64,000 nucleotides of DNA from Streptomyces sp. NBC_00224 (lineage in GTDB: Bacteria; Actinomycetota; Actinomycetes; Streptomycetales; Streptomycetaceae), in contig NZ_CP108106.1 of the NCBI RefSeq assembly GCF_041435195.1, forward strand, positions 1,178,001-1,242,000, in the 5' to 3' direction. The position numbers and the translations under genes are program-made. Under the pieces are notes generated by a model that was not told the origin of the DNA, made no database searches, and saw only the letters and a program-made list of their open reading frames with translations. Below, piece after piece: positions 26,158 to 35,177 of this stretch (position 1 is its first letter; every line of letters starts with the position of its first letter).

Positions 26158-27306
26158 ATGAACACCAGCAGACGTACGGTGATGGCGGCGGGCCTCGCCG
26201 CGGGCGTGGCAGCGACGAGCCCGGGCACGGCCCAGGCCGCCCCGGGCCGCACCCCCACCAGGACACTGTTCGGCACCCTGGACGACGGCACCCCCGTACA
26301 CCTGTGGACCGTCGCCAACGGAGGCATCCGGCTGGAGGTCCTCTCGTACGGCGGGATCATCCACCGCCTCGACGTGCCCGACCGGCACGGCCGCCGGGCC
26401 AACATCGCGCTCGGCTTCGACAACCTCGCCGACTACGTCGCCAAGTCCCCGTACTTCGGCGGTCTCATCGGCCGCTACGGCAACCGCATCGCGGCAGGCA
26501 GGTTCACCCTCGACGGCCACACCTACCAACTGCCGCTCAACGACAGCGCGAACAGCCTGCACGGCGGCACCAAGGGCTTCGACAAGCAGATGTGGCACGT
26601 GGAGCCCTTCACCCGTGGCTCCGGCACCGGGCTCGTGCTCTCCCGGATCTCGCCGGACGGCGAGATGGGCTACCCCGGGACACTCAAGGTCCAGGTCACC
26701 TACACCCTCACGGCGCGCGGCGAGTGGCGCATCGACTACGCGGCGACCACGGACCGGGCGACCGTCGTCAACCTCACCAGCCACACCTACTTCAACCTGG
26801 CGGGCGAGGGCAGCGGCCCGGTCCACGACCACACCCTCGAACTGGCCGCCGCCCGCTACACCCCGGTCGACGCGGGCCTCATACCGACCGGCGAACTGGC
26901 CCGCGTATCAGGAACCCCCTTCGACTTCCGGCGTACGAAGCCGATCGGCCGGGACATCCGCCAGGGCCGTCAACAACTCCTGTACGGCAAGGGGTTCGAC
27001 CACAACTGGGTCCTGGACAAAGGCAGTACGCCGGACCCCGAGTACGCGCTCACGCTCGCCGAGCCGCACTCCGGCCGGGTGATGAAGATGCACACGACCG
27101 AGCCGGGAATGCAGTTCTACAGCGGCAACTTCCTGGACGGCACCCTGGTCGGCACCTCGGGCCGCACCTACCGCCAGGGTGACGCCCTCTGCCTGGAGTC
27201 CCAGCACTTCCCGGACTCCCCCAACCACCCCGCCTTCCCGTCCACGGTGCTGCGCCCGGGCGAGACGTACCGGACGTCGACCGTGCACGCCTTCTCGACG
27301 CGCTGA
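26158..27306 (+). CDS. Secreted aldose 1-epimerase (mutarotase)
   Basis: 382 aa from the ATG at 26158, with GGAGGAG upstream. A Tat signal (TSRRTVMAAGLAAGVAA, then GTAQAAP) points to export. The mutarotase signatures are visible: YGGIIHRLDVPD, GRYGNRIAAGRFTLDG, NSLHGGTKGFDKQMW (catalytic His), VNLTSHTYFNLAG (second catalytic His) and GMQFYSGNFLDG; the catalytic Glu is probably in LCLESQHFPDSPN. It interconverts alpha and beta anomers of aldoses such as arabinose, galactose or glucose before uptake. It closes the ABC operon and is convergent with the SMP-30 gene across a bidirectional hairpin. Confidence 0.94.
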   Translation: MNTSRRTVMAAGLAAGVAATSPGTAQAAPGRTPTRTLFGTLDDGTPVHLWTVANGGIRLEVLSYGGIIHRLDVPDRHGRRANIALGFDNLADYVAKSPYFGGLIGRYGNRIAAGRFTLDGHTYQLPLNDSANSLHGGTKGFDKQMWHVEPFTRGSGTGLVLSRISPDGEMGYPGTLKVQVTYTLTARGEWRIDYAATTDRATVVNLTSHTYFNLAGEGSGPVHDHTLELAAARYTPVDAGLIPTGELARVSGTPFDFRRTKPIGRDIRQGRQQLLYGKGFDHNWVLDKGSTPDPEYALTLAEPHSGRVMKMHTTEPGMQFYSGNFLDGTLVGTSGRTYRQGDALCLESQHFPDSPNHPAFPSTVLRPGETYRTSTVHAFSTR

Positions 27307-27340
27307 GGCGTTCGGATCCGGGTGCCGCCTACGCCTCAGC
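27302..27340. terminator. Bidirectional terminator covering both stop codons
   Basis: GCTGAGGCG (27302-27310) pairs with CGCCTCAGC (27332-27340). The stem contains the TGA of the epimerase gene (27304-27306) and the complementary stop of the SMP-30 gene (27336-27338). One hairpin thus serves two convergent genes. Confidence 0.65.
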
Positions 27341-28178
27341 CGATGAAGGCGGTACCCGGCATTCCGCGTCCCATACCGGGGAGCACCAAAAGCGACCCGG
27401 AGAGCGGGTGCGGCTGCCGCAGGCCGGTCCGGGCCGTGGTGACGTACAGGTCGGTGAGGTCCTGGCCACCGAAGGCGCAAGCGGTGGGGCGGCGCACCGG
27501 CAGCTCGACGACCAGCCCGAGCGTGCCGTCCGGGTCGTAACGGCGCACCGAGGCCCCGTCCCAGAGCGCCACCCAGACACAGCCGTCGGCGTCGACGGTG
27601 AGCCCGTCGGGAAAACCGCCCTCGTCCTCGATCAGCGCGAACGCCCGCCTGTTGTGGACGAGTTGGCCATCGAAATCGAAGACATCGATGCGCCGGGTCG
27701 GGCTGTCGACGTAGTACATGAGCCGCCCGTCCGGGCTCCAGGCGGTGCCGTTGCTGACCGACACCGGGCCGGGCAGCGCGGTGGTCTCGCCGTCGCCCGC
27801 GATCCGGAAGAGGGAGCCGCCGCCGGGCGCCTCGTCGTAGCGCATCGTGCCCGCCCACAGGGCGCCGTCCGGTGCGACCGCCGCGTCGTTGCCACGCCGC
27901 CCGGGCACGGGGTCCCGCAGCAGCCACGAGAAGGCGCCGTCGGGGCCGTAGAGCCCGATGCCGTCACGCAGGTTGACGACGAGGCCGCCGCCCGCGCGCG
28001 GCTTCGCGGCGCCGACGTGCTGCCCGGTCGCCATGACCGTACGGCGTCCGCTGCCCGGCTCGTACGTGTGGATCCGCGACGACAGGATGTCGACCCAGAT
28101 CAGCCGTCCGCTCGCCGGATCCCAGGTGGGCCCCTCGCCCAGCTCGGCACCTGCCCGCACCGCCACCTCGGGATTCAT
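27336..28178 (-). CDS. SMP-30/gluconolactonase family lactonase
   Basis: 280 aa from the ATG at 28178, overlapping the IclR stop by four bases (ATGA). Six-bladed propeller motifs of the family are visible: LGEGPTWDPASGRLIWVDI (metal Glu near residue 14), RRGNDAAVAPDGALWAGTM (metal Asn), VSNGTAWSPDGRLMYYVDS and FPDGLTVDADGCVWVALWDG (metal Asp). These enzymes open sugar lactones such as L-arabinolactone or gluconolactone. Together with the enolase-type dehydratase it suggests an oxidative, lactone-based sugar pathway, but the sugar dehydrogenase that would make the lactone is not certain here. Confidence 0.93.
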   Translation of the reverse strand: MNPEVAVRAGAELGEGPTWDPASGRLIWVDILSSRIHTYEPGSGRRTVMATGQHVGAAKPRAGGGLVVNLRDGIGLYGPDGAFSWLLRDPVPGRRGNDAAVAPDGALWAGTMRYDEAPGGGSLFRIAGDGETTALPGPVSVSNGTAWSPDGRLMYYVDSPTRRIDVFDFDGQLVHNRRAFALIEDEGGFPDGLTVDADGCVWVALWDGASVRRYDPDGTLGLVVELPVRRPTACAFGGQDLTDLYVTTARTGLRQPHPLSGSLLVLPGMGRGMPGTAFIG

Positions 28179-28945
28179 CGCACGCCCCGGTGGCCGAGCC
28201 GCAGGGAGAGGTCGCCCGCGCCCTTCAGCGCCAGCTCCGCGAGCTCCGTCTCGCGCGCCTCGCTCCACCTGATCATCGGTACGGAGATGGAGAGCGCGGC
28301 GACGACCCGGCCCGCGCTGTCGCGTACCGGGGCGGCCACGCAGCTGACGTCGGGGTTGGACTCCCGGTGCTCGAACGCGGTCCCCCGGGCCCGGATCTCC
28401 GCGAGCGCGGTGCGCAGGGCGGTGGGATCGGTGATGCTGTCGGGGGTCATGGCGACGAGCTCGACGCCGCCGATCCTGGCGTCGAGCTCTGCCTCCGGAA
28501 GCGAGGCGAGCAGCATCTTGCCGACGGAGGTGCAGTGGGCGGGGAGACGGCGGCCGGCCGCCGAGACCATGCGCACCGCGTGGGTGGAGTCCACTTTGGC
28601 GATGTAAATGACGTCGGTGTCTTCCAGGATCGCCACATGGACGGTCTCGTCGCAGGTCTGGGCGACCTCGCGGGCCACCTGCTGCCCCTCGGCGGCGAGG
28701 TCCAGCTGCTCGGCGTACCGGCTGCCGAGCTGATAGGTGCGGACGCCGAGCCGATAGCGTCCCGGCTGCTCGGGTGCCGCCACCAGGTAGGAGCGGGCGG
28801 CCAACGTGGTGACCAGCTCGTGGACCGTCGTACGCGGCAGCCCGAGCCTGCGCATGACGTCCGGCGCGGAGAGCGGCGCCTCGCTCTCCAGGAAGAGTTC
28901 CAGCACGTCCAGCGCCCTGGCCACCGCCGGCACGAGTCGCCCCAT
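28175..28945 (-). CDS. IclR family regulator of the sugar regulon
   Basis: 256 aa from the ATG at 28945; a much longer in-frame extension is rejected because it crosses the carbonic anhydrase gene. The N-terminal winged helix is ARALDVLELFLESEAPLSAPDVMRRLGLPRTTVHELVTTL. The C-terminal effector domain has the usual pattern (GRRLPAHCTSVGKMLLASLPE, GTAFEHRESNPDVSCVAAPV, VAALSISVP). The promoter contains TTTCGAAC within a 9-bp inverted repeat, and the same half-site precedes the GH51, dehydratase and ABC operons. It is therefore the likely repressor of 15908-28178, released by the sugar or a sugar acid. Confidence 0.92.
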   Translation of the reverse strand: MGRLVPAVARALDVLELFLESEAPLSAPDVMRRLGLPRTTVHELVTTLAARSYLVAAPEQPGRYRLGVRTYQLGSRYAEQLDLAAEGQQVAREVAQTCDETVHVAILEDTDVIYIAKVDSTHAVRMVSAAGRRLPAHCTSVGKMLLASLPEAELDARIGGVELVAMTPDSITDPTALRTALAEIRARGTAFEHRESNPDVSCVAAPVRDSAGRVVAALSISVPMIRWSEARETELAELALKGAGDLSLRLGHRGVR

Positions 28946-28962
28946 GGCCCGCCACCCACCCT

Positions 28963-29005
28963 CTGTGTTCGAAACTCCGGTCAACGACCGGAATGACGAA
29001 CACAG
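28963..29005. promoter_or_regulatory. Nested inverted repeats before the IclR gene
   Basis: Outer arms CTGTGTTCG (28963-28971) and CGAACACAG (28997-29005); inner arms TCCGGT (28976-28981) and ACCGGA (28987-28992). The outer arms carry the GTTCGAA/TTCGAAC core found elsewhere in the regulon, so autoregulation is likely. Confidence 0.6.
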
Positions 29006-29108
29006 GCTAGCGACAGGGTGGTTCAGGGGGCAATGGGCGGGAGCGTGTGCGTGCGCGGCGCGCCCGGGCGGCCTCTTGAGCCCGGGCGTGATCCGGCCGG
29101 GCGGGTGC

Positions 29109-29756
29109 TCAGCGCGTGCGTCCGGTGGACGCTGACGCGGTCGGGATTCCGTGAGCGGTGACGAGGCGGGCGTTGCCTTCGGCGAGTTGGTACGCCAGGG
29201 CGACGACGCCGGTGTGGGCGGCGGCGACCTGGTCGGCGAGAACGCGGGAGCGGTCCAGGAGCAGGTCCACGGTGTGCAGTAGGTGCGAGTCGATGAGGTC
29301 GCTGTCCGAGGTGAGACCGGCGGCGCGGGCGGCCAGCACGCTCGGGGTGACACGCTCGACGACGTCCCGGACGTACCCTGCGGCGGGCAGCCCGTCCTCG
29401 ACCGCGGCGCGGGCGGCGGCGACGGCACCGCAGGAGTCGTGCCCGAGGACCACGACGAGGCGGCAGTCCAGCACGCTCGTGCCGTACTCGATGCTGCCCA
29501 GGACTTCCGGCCCCAGGACGTGCCCGGCGGTGCGGACCACGAACAGGTCGCCGAGACCCTGGTCGAAGATGATCTCGGCGGCCAGCCTTGAATCGGAACA
29601 TCCCAGCAGCACCGCGAAGGGCTTCTGCGCCGGAGCCAGCTCGGCACGCCGAGCGGCGTCCTGGTTCGGATGCCGCGGGGCCCCGGCCACGAAGCGCCGG
29701 TTTCCGGCGAGCAGGGCGTCGAGAGCGGCGGCGGGAGAGACGGGAGCGGATGTCAT
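29109..29756 (-). CDS. Beta-class carbonic anhydrase
   Basis: 215 aa from the ATG at 29756. The zinc site of beta-carbonic anhydrases is complete: Cys and Asp in LLGCSDSRLAAE, then His and Cys in VVLGHDSCGAVAAA. FVVRTAGHVLGPEVLGSIEYG between them is a family signature. It hydrates CO2 to bicarbonate in the cytoplasm, supplying carboxylases and buffering pH. It is a single gene, unconnected in direction to its neighbours. Confidence 0.94.
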   Translation of the reverse strand: MTSAPVSPAAALDALLAGNRRFVAGAPRHPNQDAARRAELAPAQKPFAVLLGCSDSRLAAEIIFDQGLGDLFVVRTAGHVLGPEVLGSIEYGTSVLDCRLVVVLGHDSCGAVAAARAAVEDGLPAAGYVRDVVERVTPSVLAARAAGLTSDSDLIDSHLLHTVDLLLDRSRVLADQVAAAHTGVVALAYQLAEGNARLVTAHGIPTASASTGRTR

Positions 29757-29910
29757 GTCGCCGGACTCTACGAGGCGGGCGGCAGCGCATGCACGGTCCG
29801 GAAGCCGCACTGTGCACGCGCAAGTTGACGCGCCGGCCGCAACGGGCCGCCATCAGGGCAACATGACCTCACAGGTGTTCAGCGCGCCGATGGGGTCGGT
29901 CGTCACGGTC

Positions 29911-30996
29911 TCAGGCCGCACCCGGGATGTAGGCCAGACCATGGGCGCCGGGCTCGCCCGCCTTGGCTATGTCCAACCGGCTCAGCTCCCGCAGCGTCTC
30001 CAGGTCGACGATGTGAACGGTGGACGAGACGACGCAGGACACGTACGCGATCCGGCCGTCGGGCGACGACGTGATGGTCAGCGGGAAGAGCCCCACTTCG
30101 AGCTCGCCCAGCCGCTTGCGGGTGTCGGCCGAGAACACCGTGAGGCGGCCCGGCGCCTGACGGCCGAGCTGGGACACCGGGTCGGGTTCCATGCGCAGTT
30201 CGCCCACGAGCAGCATGCCCGTCGAGGTGAGGTGCACCGGCAGGACGACGCCGTCCGTGGGCAGTGTGTCGACGACGGACGCCGTCCGGGCGTCGATGAC
30301 CTTGATTCCCGTGTCCGGCCGGTTCTCAGCGGCGGCGAGGAAGGAACCGGCGTACGGCGAGGCGACGTACGCGTACGCGCCATCGGCCGAAACGGCGAGT
30401 CCTTCACTGCCCGGTACCTCGATCTTCGCGGTGAGGACGCCCCGTTCGAGGTCGACCATCGACACGAACGGCGCTTACTTGTTGGTGGCGTAACCCGTCC
30501 TGCCCGAAGGGTCGATGGCGAACCAGTGCGGGCCGGGCGCGTCCGTGTCGATCCTGCCCAGGGGCCGGCGGGTCTCCGTGTCGATCACCACGACACCGCC
30601 GGGCCGGTCCGCCGAACCCTCGACGCTGACGTAGAGACGACGGCGTGCCGTGTCCAACGCCAGCCCGTGCGGCCCGTGTTCGGGGGCGAGGTCGACGACC
30701 TCGACGATGCGGCGTGTGTCGGGGTCGATGACGGTCAGCTCGGTGCGTCGGCCGCCGTTCGCGTGGTAGTAGCCCGAGCGGTACGAGGTGGTGCACCACA
30801 GCAGGCGCTGCGTCGGGTCGAAGCACACCTCGTGGGGCTCGGCGAGGATGTCGATCGTATCGATGTGCCGGTCGGAAGCGGCGTCGAAGAACGAGATGGT
30901 CGGCCCGCTCTGACTGACCACTGCCAGTACGTCGCCGTCTCGACCGGCGCGGGGGGACCGGTGCATGGAGGGCACATCGGAGGGCACGGAAGGCAC
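29911..30996 (-). pseudogene. YVTN-type beta-propeller gene interrupted by an in-frame stop
   Basis: From the GTG at 30996 (AAGGAG upstream) a seven-bladed YncE/YVTN-like propeller reads through VLAVVSQSGPTISFFDAASDRHIDTID, PHGLALDTARRRLYVSVEGSAD and HWFAIDPSGRTGYATNK. A TAA then stops it at 30475-30477. In the same frame, three codons later, the propeller continues with VSMVDLERGVLTAKIEVPGSEGL and runs to the stop at 29911. The two halves form one continuous domain, so a single base change (for example GAA or CAA to TAA) has split the gene. It could also be a sequencing error. It is divergent from a LysR gene. Intact relatives are secreted or cytoplasmic binding proteins of mostly unknown role. 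Confidence 0.82.
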
Positions 30997-31141
30997 AGAG
31001 GGCTCCTTGGAAGGGCGAAGGGATGTCACGCGACGCGTTTCGCGGACGTCTCCCACTCTCGCCTCGGCAGGGCCCCACAACAATGCAAGAATGAGCACCC
31101 AATCATTGCCTCAGGCGTAAGTATGCAGCTCAGGAGCATCA

Positions 31142-32122
31142 TTGGATCTCAATCTGCTGCGAGCTCTGGATGCTCTGCTCCAGGAGAACAGCGTGACCCG
31201 CGCCGCGGAGCGACTCGGCACGTCACCCGCGGCCGCCAGCCGTACGCTGGCCCGGCTGCGGCGTGCCGTCGGTGACCCGCTCCTGGTCCGCGCGGGGCAG
31301 GGGATGGTTCCGACCCCACGCGCCCTGGAACTCCGGGACGAGGTCAGCGCGTTGCTGCGCGGCTGCGACAACGTCCTGCGGCCCGGCGCCGGTTTCGACG
31401 CCGTGCACCTCCAGCGCACGTTCACCGTGCAGGCCACCGACCTGCTCCTGACGGGGCTGGCCGGGACCTTGTCCGACCGGATCCACGCGGAGGCGCCACA
31501 CGTGGACGTGGTCTTCCTGCCGGAGGCGTTCGAGGGCGGACCGGCCCTGCGGCAGGGGTTGGTGGACGTGGAACTGGGCGTCCTCGGAAACCTGGATCCG
31601 GAGATCCGCACCCAACACCTCACCGAGATGACGCTGGTGGGCATCGCTCGCAGCGGTCACTCCCTCTTCGACGGGCGGATCACCGCCCGCCGTTTCGCGG
31701 CGGCCGACCACATCGGCATCTCCCGGCTCGGCAAACGCCTCGGACCCATCGACAGCGCACTCGCGGAACGCGGGCTGCGGCGCCGGATCGCGGTCGTCGT
31801 ACCCAGCCATACGAGCGCGATGATGCTCGCCCGGACCACCGACTTCGTCGCGCTCACCCTGGCCGGCTGGCTCCCCGACACCATCTCCGCGCTGGGGCTG
31901 CGCACCTTCCCCGTCCCCCTCGACCTGGCACCCCTGGAGCTGGGAATGGCCTGGCACCCCCGCAACTCGACCGACCCGGGGCACCGCTGGTTCCGCGACC
32001 ACTTGGCGGCTGCGGTGCTGGCGCCGTCAGGTACGAAGTCCAGCGCGAAGTCCGGCACGGAGTACGGAACGAAGTCCGCCCCGGGGGACGACGAGCGCCC
32101 GTCCCACCCCGCTCCCCGGTGA
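31142..32122 (+). CDS. LysR family transcriptional regulator
   Basis: 326 aa with a TTG start at 31142 (LDLNLLRALDALL). The helix-turn-helix is NSVTRAAERLGTSPAAASRTLARLRRAVGDPLLVR, followed by MVPTPRALELRDEV and the effector domain with FTVQATDLLLTGLAGTL. The last 30 residues are a low-complexity Ser/Lys/Gly tail (SGTKSSAKSGTEYGTKS). It is divergent from the broken propeller gene, which it may have regulated. Start choice rests on family alignment because no strong ribosome site is visible. Confidence 0.9.
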   Translation: MDLNLLRALDALLQENSVTRAAERLGTSPAAASRTLARLRRAVGDPLLVRAGQGMVPTPRALELRDEVSALLRGCDNVLRPGAGFDAVHLQRTFTVQATDLLLTGLAGTLSDRIHAEAPHVDVVFLPEAFEGGPALRQGLVDVELGVLGNLDPEIRTQHLTEMTLVGIARSGHSLFDGRITARRFAAADHIGISRLGKRLGPIDSALAERGLRRRIAVVVPSHTSAMMLARTTDFVALTLAGWLPDTISALGLRTFPVPLDLAPLELGMAWHPRNSTDPGHRWFRDHLAAAVLAPSGTKSSAKSGTEYGTKSAPGDDERPSHPAPR

Positions 32123-32140
32123 CGCGGACACCGTCGCCGA

Positions 32141-32509
32141 TCAGGCGATCACCAAGCAGAAGGGATGCCCGGCCGGATCGGTGAAGACCCGCCATCTCTC
32201 TCCGCCCGGCTGATGCTCCGGCTTGCCCGCGCCCAGCTCAAGCAGCCGGGCCTCGGCCTCGTCGAGATCGTCGACCTCGAAGTCGATGTGCATCTGCTGG
32301 GGCACGGTCTGGTCGGGCCAGCCCGGGGCCTGGTAGTCGTCGACCCGCTGGAAGCCGATGAACAGCCCGTCCGCACTGTTGAGACCGGCGAACTCGGCGT
32401 CCGACTTCGGGTGCGGTTCGAGGCCGGTGGCCTGCTGGTAGAACGCCGCCAGAGCCGGCGGATCCGGGCAGTCCAGCGTTATCGCGGTCAACTTCATCTG
32501 CAGGGGCAT
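32141..32509 (-). CDS. VOC family protein
   Basis: 122 aa from the ATG at 32509. One VOC module pair is visible: KLTAITLDCPDPPALAAFYQQATGLEP and QMHIDFEVDDLDEAEARLLELGA, ending FTDPAGHPFCLV. This subtype is annotated as glyoxalase/bleomycin-resistance-like or as a small-molecule binder. It is convergent with the LysR gene, 18 bp apart. No specific function. Confidence 0.85.
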   Translation of the reverse strand: MPLQMKLTAITLDCPDPPALAAFYQQATGLEPHPKSDAEFAGLNSADGLFIGFQRVDDYQAPGWPDQTVPQQMHIDFEVDDLDEAEARLLELGAGKPEHQPGGERWRVFTDPAGHPFCLVIA

Positions 32510-32600
32510 GGCGACTCCGGGCCGATCGGCGGACTTTGGCAGCGATCATCCCATCCCCGCGTCCGTGTGTGTCCGGGTGACAAATGGCGGCCGCGCCTGC

Positions 32601-32624
32601 GTGAAGCATTGACGGGAACTTCAC
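32601..32624. promoter_or_regulatory. Inverted repeat upstream of the PL8 gene
   Basis: GTGAAG (32601-32606) and CTTCAC (32619-32624) are separated by 12 bases that include TTGACG. It lies 110 bases upstream of the ATG at 32734, in the 224-bp region shared with the divergent VOC gene. Possible operator or promoter; modest support. Confidence 0.35.
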
Positions 32625-32733
32625 GCCGGAGCTACTTTGCCCCAGCTCGACAGTCCCCGTATCTGGCCAATGTTCATGTACGTGACCTCCAGCCGGGGTG
32701 CATTCGATGACGGTTCCGACGTGAGGACAAGCG

Positions 32734-35160
32734 ATGTCGCTTGATCGCCGAGACGTATTGCGATGCGGGGCAACCGCCGCCGTGGCAGCAGCTGTTCCGC
32801 TCCAGCCGGCCGCGCCCGCTGCGGCAGCGCCGGGGGCCGAAGCCGGGGCCGGCACGGCGGATCACGCGCAGATCGTGGCGGCCTACCGAGAGCTCCAGAT
32901 CGGCAGCAACCGGAGCTCCCCCAAGAGAAACCGGGCAGTGGCAGCCCTGGACCAGGTCGCGCTCGGCCACGACGCGGCCATGAACGTCGCCGCCGACCAG
33001 CTCTGGCCGGATCTGCCGGTCGGCCCCGGCAGTACCTACTTCCCCTCGATGTACTACCGGCTGCGGACCATCGCCGTGGACTGGGCCACCCCCGGATCCG
33101 CGCTCTCGGCCCGGCCGGAGATGCCCGAACGCATCGTCACCGCGCTCAACACCCTCTACCGCACCCAGTACAACGAGAACACCGCCGAGATCGGCAACTG
33201 GTACTCGTACGAGATAGGTGTGCCGTACTGGCTGCTCCAGACCGTCGTGGCGCTCGGCGACCGGCTGCCCGCCGCCGATCGGGAGCGTGTCCTGCGCCCG
33301 GTCCTGCGCTTCGTCGCCGATCCCAACCGCCGCACCTCCACCCCCACTGTGGTGGAGACGGGCGCCAACCGCGCGGACAAGGCGCTCATCACCGTGGTGT
33401 CGGGCGCGCTCGCCGACGACCCCGCCCGGGTCGCCGCCGGGATCGCCGCCGTCACCGACACGGCGGGCGGCGGCGCGGCGGACCTGACCAGACGCACCAC
33501 CCAGGGCGACGGCTACCACCCCGACGGCTCGTTCATCCAGCACGACGTGGTGCCCTACCCCGGCCACTACGGGCTGGTCCTGCTCAGTGCGGTCGCCGCA
33601 CTGACGTATGTCACCCATGACACCGCGACCCAGCTCGCGCCCGCCGTGCGGGAGAAGTTCGAGCAGGTCGTCATCGATGTGCACGCGCCGTTCCTGTTCG
33701 CCGGGTCGGTGATGGAGACGGTGCGCGGCCGGATGCTGTCCCGCCAGGGCGAGACCGGGCACGACGCGGGTCACCAGTTCATCGCCGCGGTGGTGCTGCT
33801 GGCGAGGACCGCCACCGGGCCGACCCGGACCCGGCTGTCGCGACTCGCGGCGCGCTGGATCGCCGAGGGCACCTGGGCCCCGTACCTCGACGTCTCGCAC
33901 GTGGGCCGGTTCGCGGGCGGTCTCCAGCCCGTCGGAGTGCCCGAGGTCGAGTTCGCCGAGCAACTGCCCACCGTACGCGGGGACCTGACCGGCGCGGCAA
34001 CGCACCGGACGTTCCCGCAGATGGACCGGATGGTGCACGTCACGGACCGCTGGTCGGCGTCGCTCGGCACGGGGTCGACGCGCATCTGCCGCTACGAGTC
34101 CATCAACGGCATGAATCTGCACGGCTGGTACACCGGCGACGGCGTGCTCTACACCTTCCTGCCCCAGCAGCAGGGCCACTACAGCGACGCCTACTGGCCC
34201 ACCGTCGACGCCACGCTCCTGCCCGGCGCCACCGTGAAGGACGCCGCCCCGCCGCCGCTGTTGGCCGACCCGCCGCGCACCACCCGTTCGTTCGCGGGAG
34301 GCGCACGCTTCGACGACCAACACGGCCTCCAGGCGCTTGACTTCGTGTCGCAGGACGGCATCCTCTCCGCCAAGAAGTCGTGGTTCTTCGCCCCCGACGC
34401 GGTCATCTGCCTGGGCGCGGCCATCACCGACTCCTCCGGCGCCCCGGTCCGTACGGCGATCGAGAACCGCAACCTCGGCGAGAACGGCACCGCCGCCCTG
34501 CTCATCGACGGCCGCCGTGACACCTCACCGCTCGGTCACCCCACCGTCGTGCCCCACGCGCGCTGGCTGCACCTGGAGGGGACGGCCGGCTATGTGCTCC
34601 TCGACGGCCACGACAAGAGACCGCTCACGCTGCTGCGCGAGGACCGCACCGGCACCTGGCTGGGCATCGACACCGGTGCCAACACCCACGGCACCTCCGA
34701 CCCGTACACCCGCCGCTACCAGAAGATCGTGCTCGACCACGGGGTCCGCCCCACCGGAGCGGGCTACGCCTACGCCGTGCTGCCGGGCGCCTCACCCGCC
34801 CAGACGCGCCGGGCCGTCGGCCGTTGGAAGGTGCTGTCCAACTCGGCCCAGGTGCAGGCGATCCGCCTGGACGGACAGCTGACCGCGGCGTCGTTCTTCA
34901 CCGCGGGCACTGTCAACCGGGTGCGGGTGTCCGGGCCCGCCACCGCGCTGTGGGGCCGCACCCGCAAGGGCTGGACCTGCGCCCTCGCGGACCCGACCCA
35001 GACCCAGGACACCGTGCGCGTCACCGTCGATGCGGCCGGCCACCGTGTCGTACGCACGGATCCCACCGTCACCGTGGTGGCCACCCACCCCGAGTTGGTG
35101 GTGGACATCAAGGTCGCGGGGTCGTTCGGCGCGACGCACTCCTTCACCGTCGCCAAATAG
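32734..35160 (+). CDS. Secreted polysaccharide lyase family 8 (hyaluronate/chondroitin/xanthan lyase type)
   Basis: 808 aa from the ATG at 32734. It starts with a Tat-like signal (SLDRRDVLRCGATAAVAAAV). The alpha/alpha-toroid domain carries the PL8 signatures NTAEIGNWYSYEIGVPYWLL (catalytic Asn and neighbours) and GDGYHPDGSFIQHDVVPYPG with catalytic His and Tyr. The rest (about 380-800) is the beta-sandwich of the family, for example GRRDTSPLGHP and AGYVLLDGHDKRPL. PL8 enzymes cleave uronic-acid-containing polysaccharides by beta-elimination outside the cell. It is a stand-alone gene; which polymer it prefers cannot be told. The stop is 17 bp from the convergent SDR gene. Confidence 0.93.
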   Translation: MSLDRRDVLRCGATAAVAAAVPLQPAAPAAAAPGAEAGAGTADHAQIVAAYRELQIGSNRSSPKRNRAVAALDQVALGHDAAMNVAADQLWPDLPVGPGSTYFPSMYYRLRTIAVDWATPGSALSARPEMPERIVTALNTLYRTQYNENTAEIGNWYSYEIGVPYWLLQTVVALGDRLPAADRERVLRPVLRFVADPNRRTSTPTVVETGANRADKALITVVSGALADDPARVAAGIAAVTDTAGGGAADLTRRTTQGDGYHPDGSFIQHDVVPYPGHYGLVLLSAVAALTYVTHDTATQLAPAVREKFEQVVIDVHAPFLFAGSVMETVRGRMLSRQGETGHDAGHQFIAAVVLLARTATGPTRTRLSRLAARWIAEGTWAPYLDVSHVGRFAGGLQPVGVPEVEFAEQLPTVRGDLTGAATHRTFPQMDRMVHVTDRWSASLGTGSTRICRYESINGMNLHGWYTGDGVLYTFLPQQQGHYSDAYWPTVDATLLPGATVKDAAPPPLLADPPRTTRSFAGGARFDDQHGLQALDFVSQDGILSAKKSWFFAPDAVICLGAAITDSSGAPVRTAIENRNLGENGTAALLIDGRRDTSPLGHPTVVPHARWLHLEGTAGYVLLDGHDKRPLTLLREDRTGTWLGIDTGANTHGTSDPYTRRYQKIVLDHGVRPTGAGYAYAVLPGASPAQTRRAVGRWKVLSNSAQVQAIRLDGQLTAASFFTAGTVNRVRVSGPATALWGRTRKGWTCALADPTQTQDTVRVTVDAAGHRVVRTDPTVTVVATHPELVVDIKVAGSFGATHSFTVAK

Positions 35161-35177
35161 TCCTCTTGGCCACGAGG

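Noticed and set aside
29911..31098. Reading the propeller as two real adjacent genes
   Set aside because: The two parts are in one frame, separated by three codons, and together form one propeller; neither half is a complete fold. A nonsense mutation fits better.
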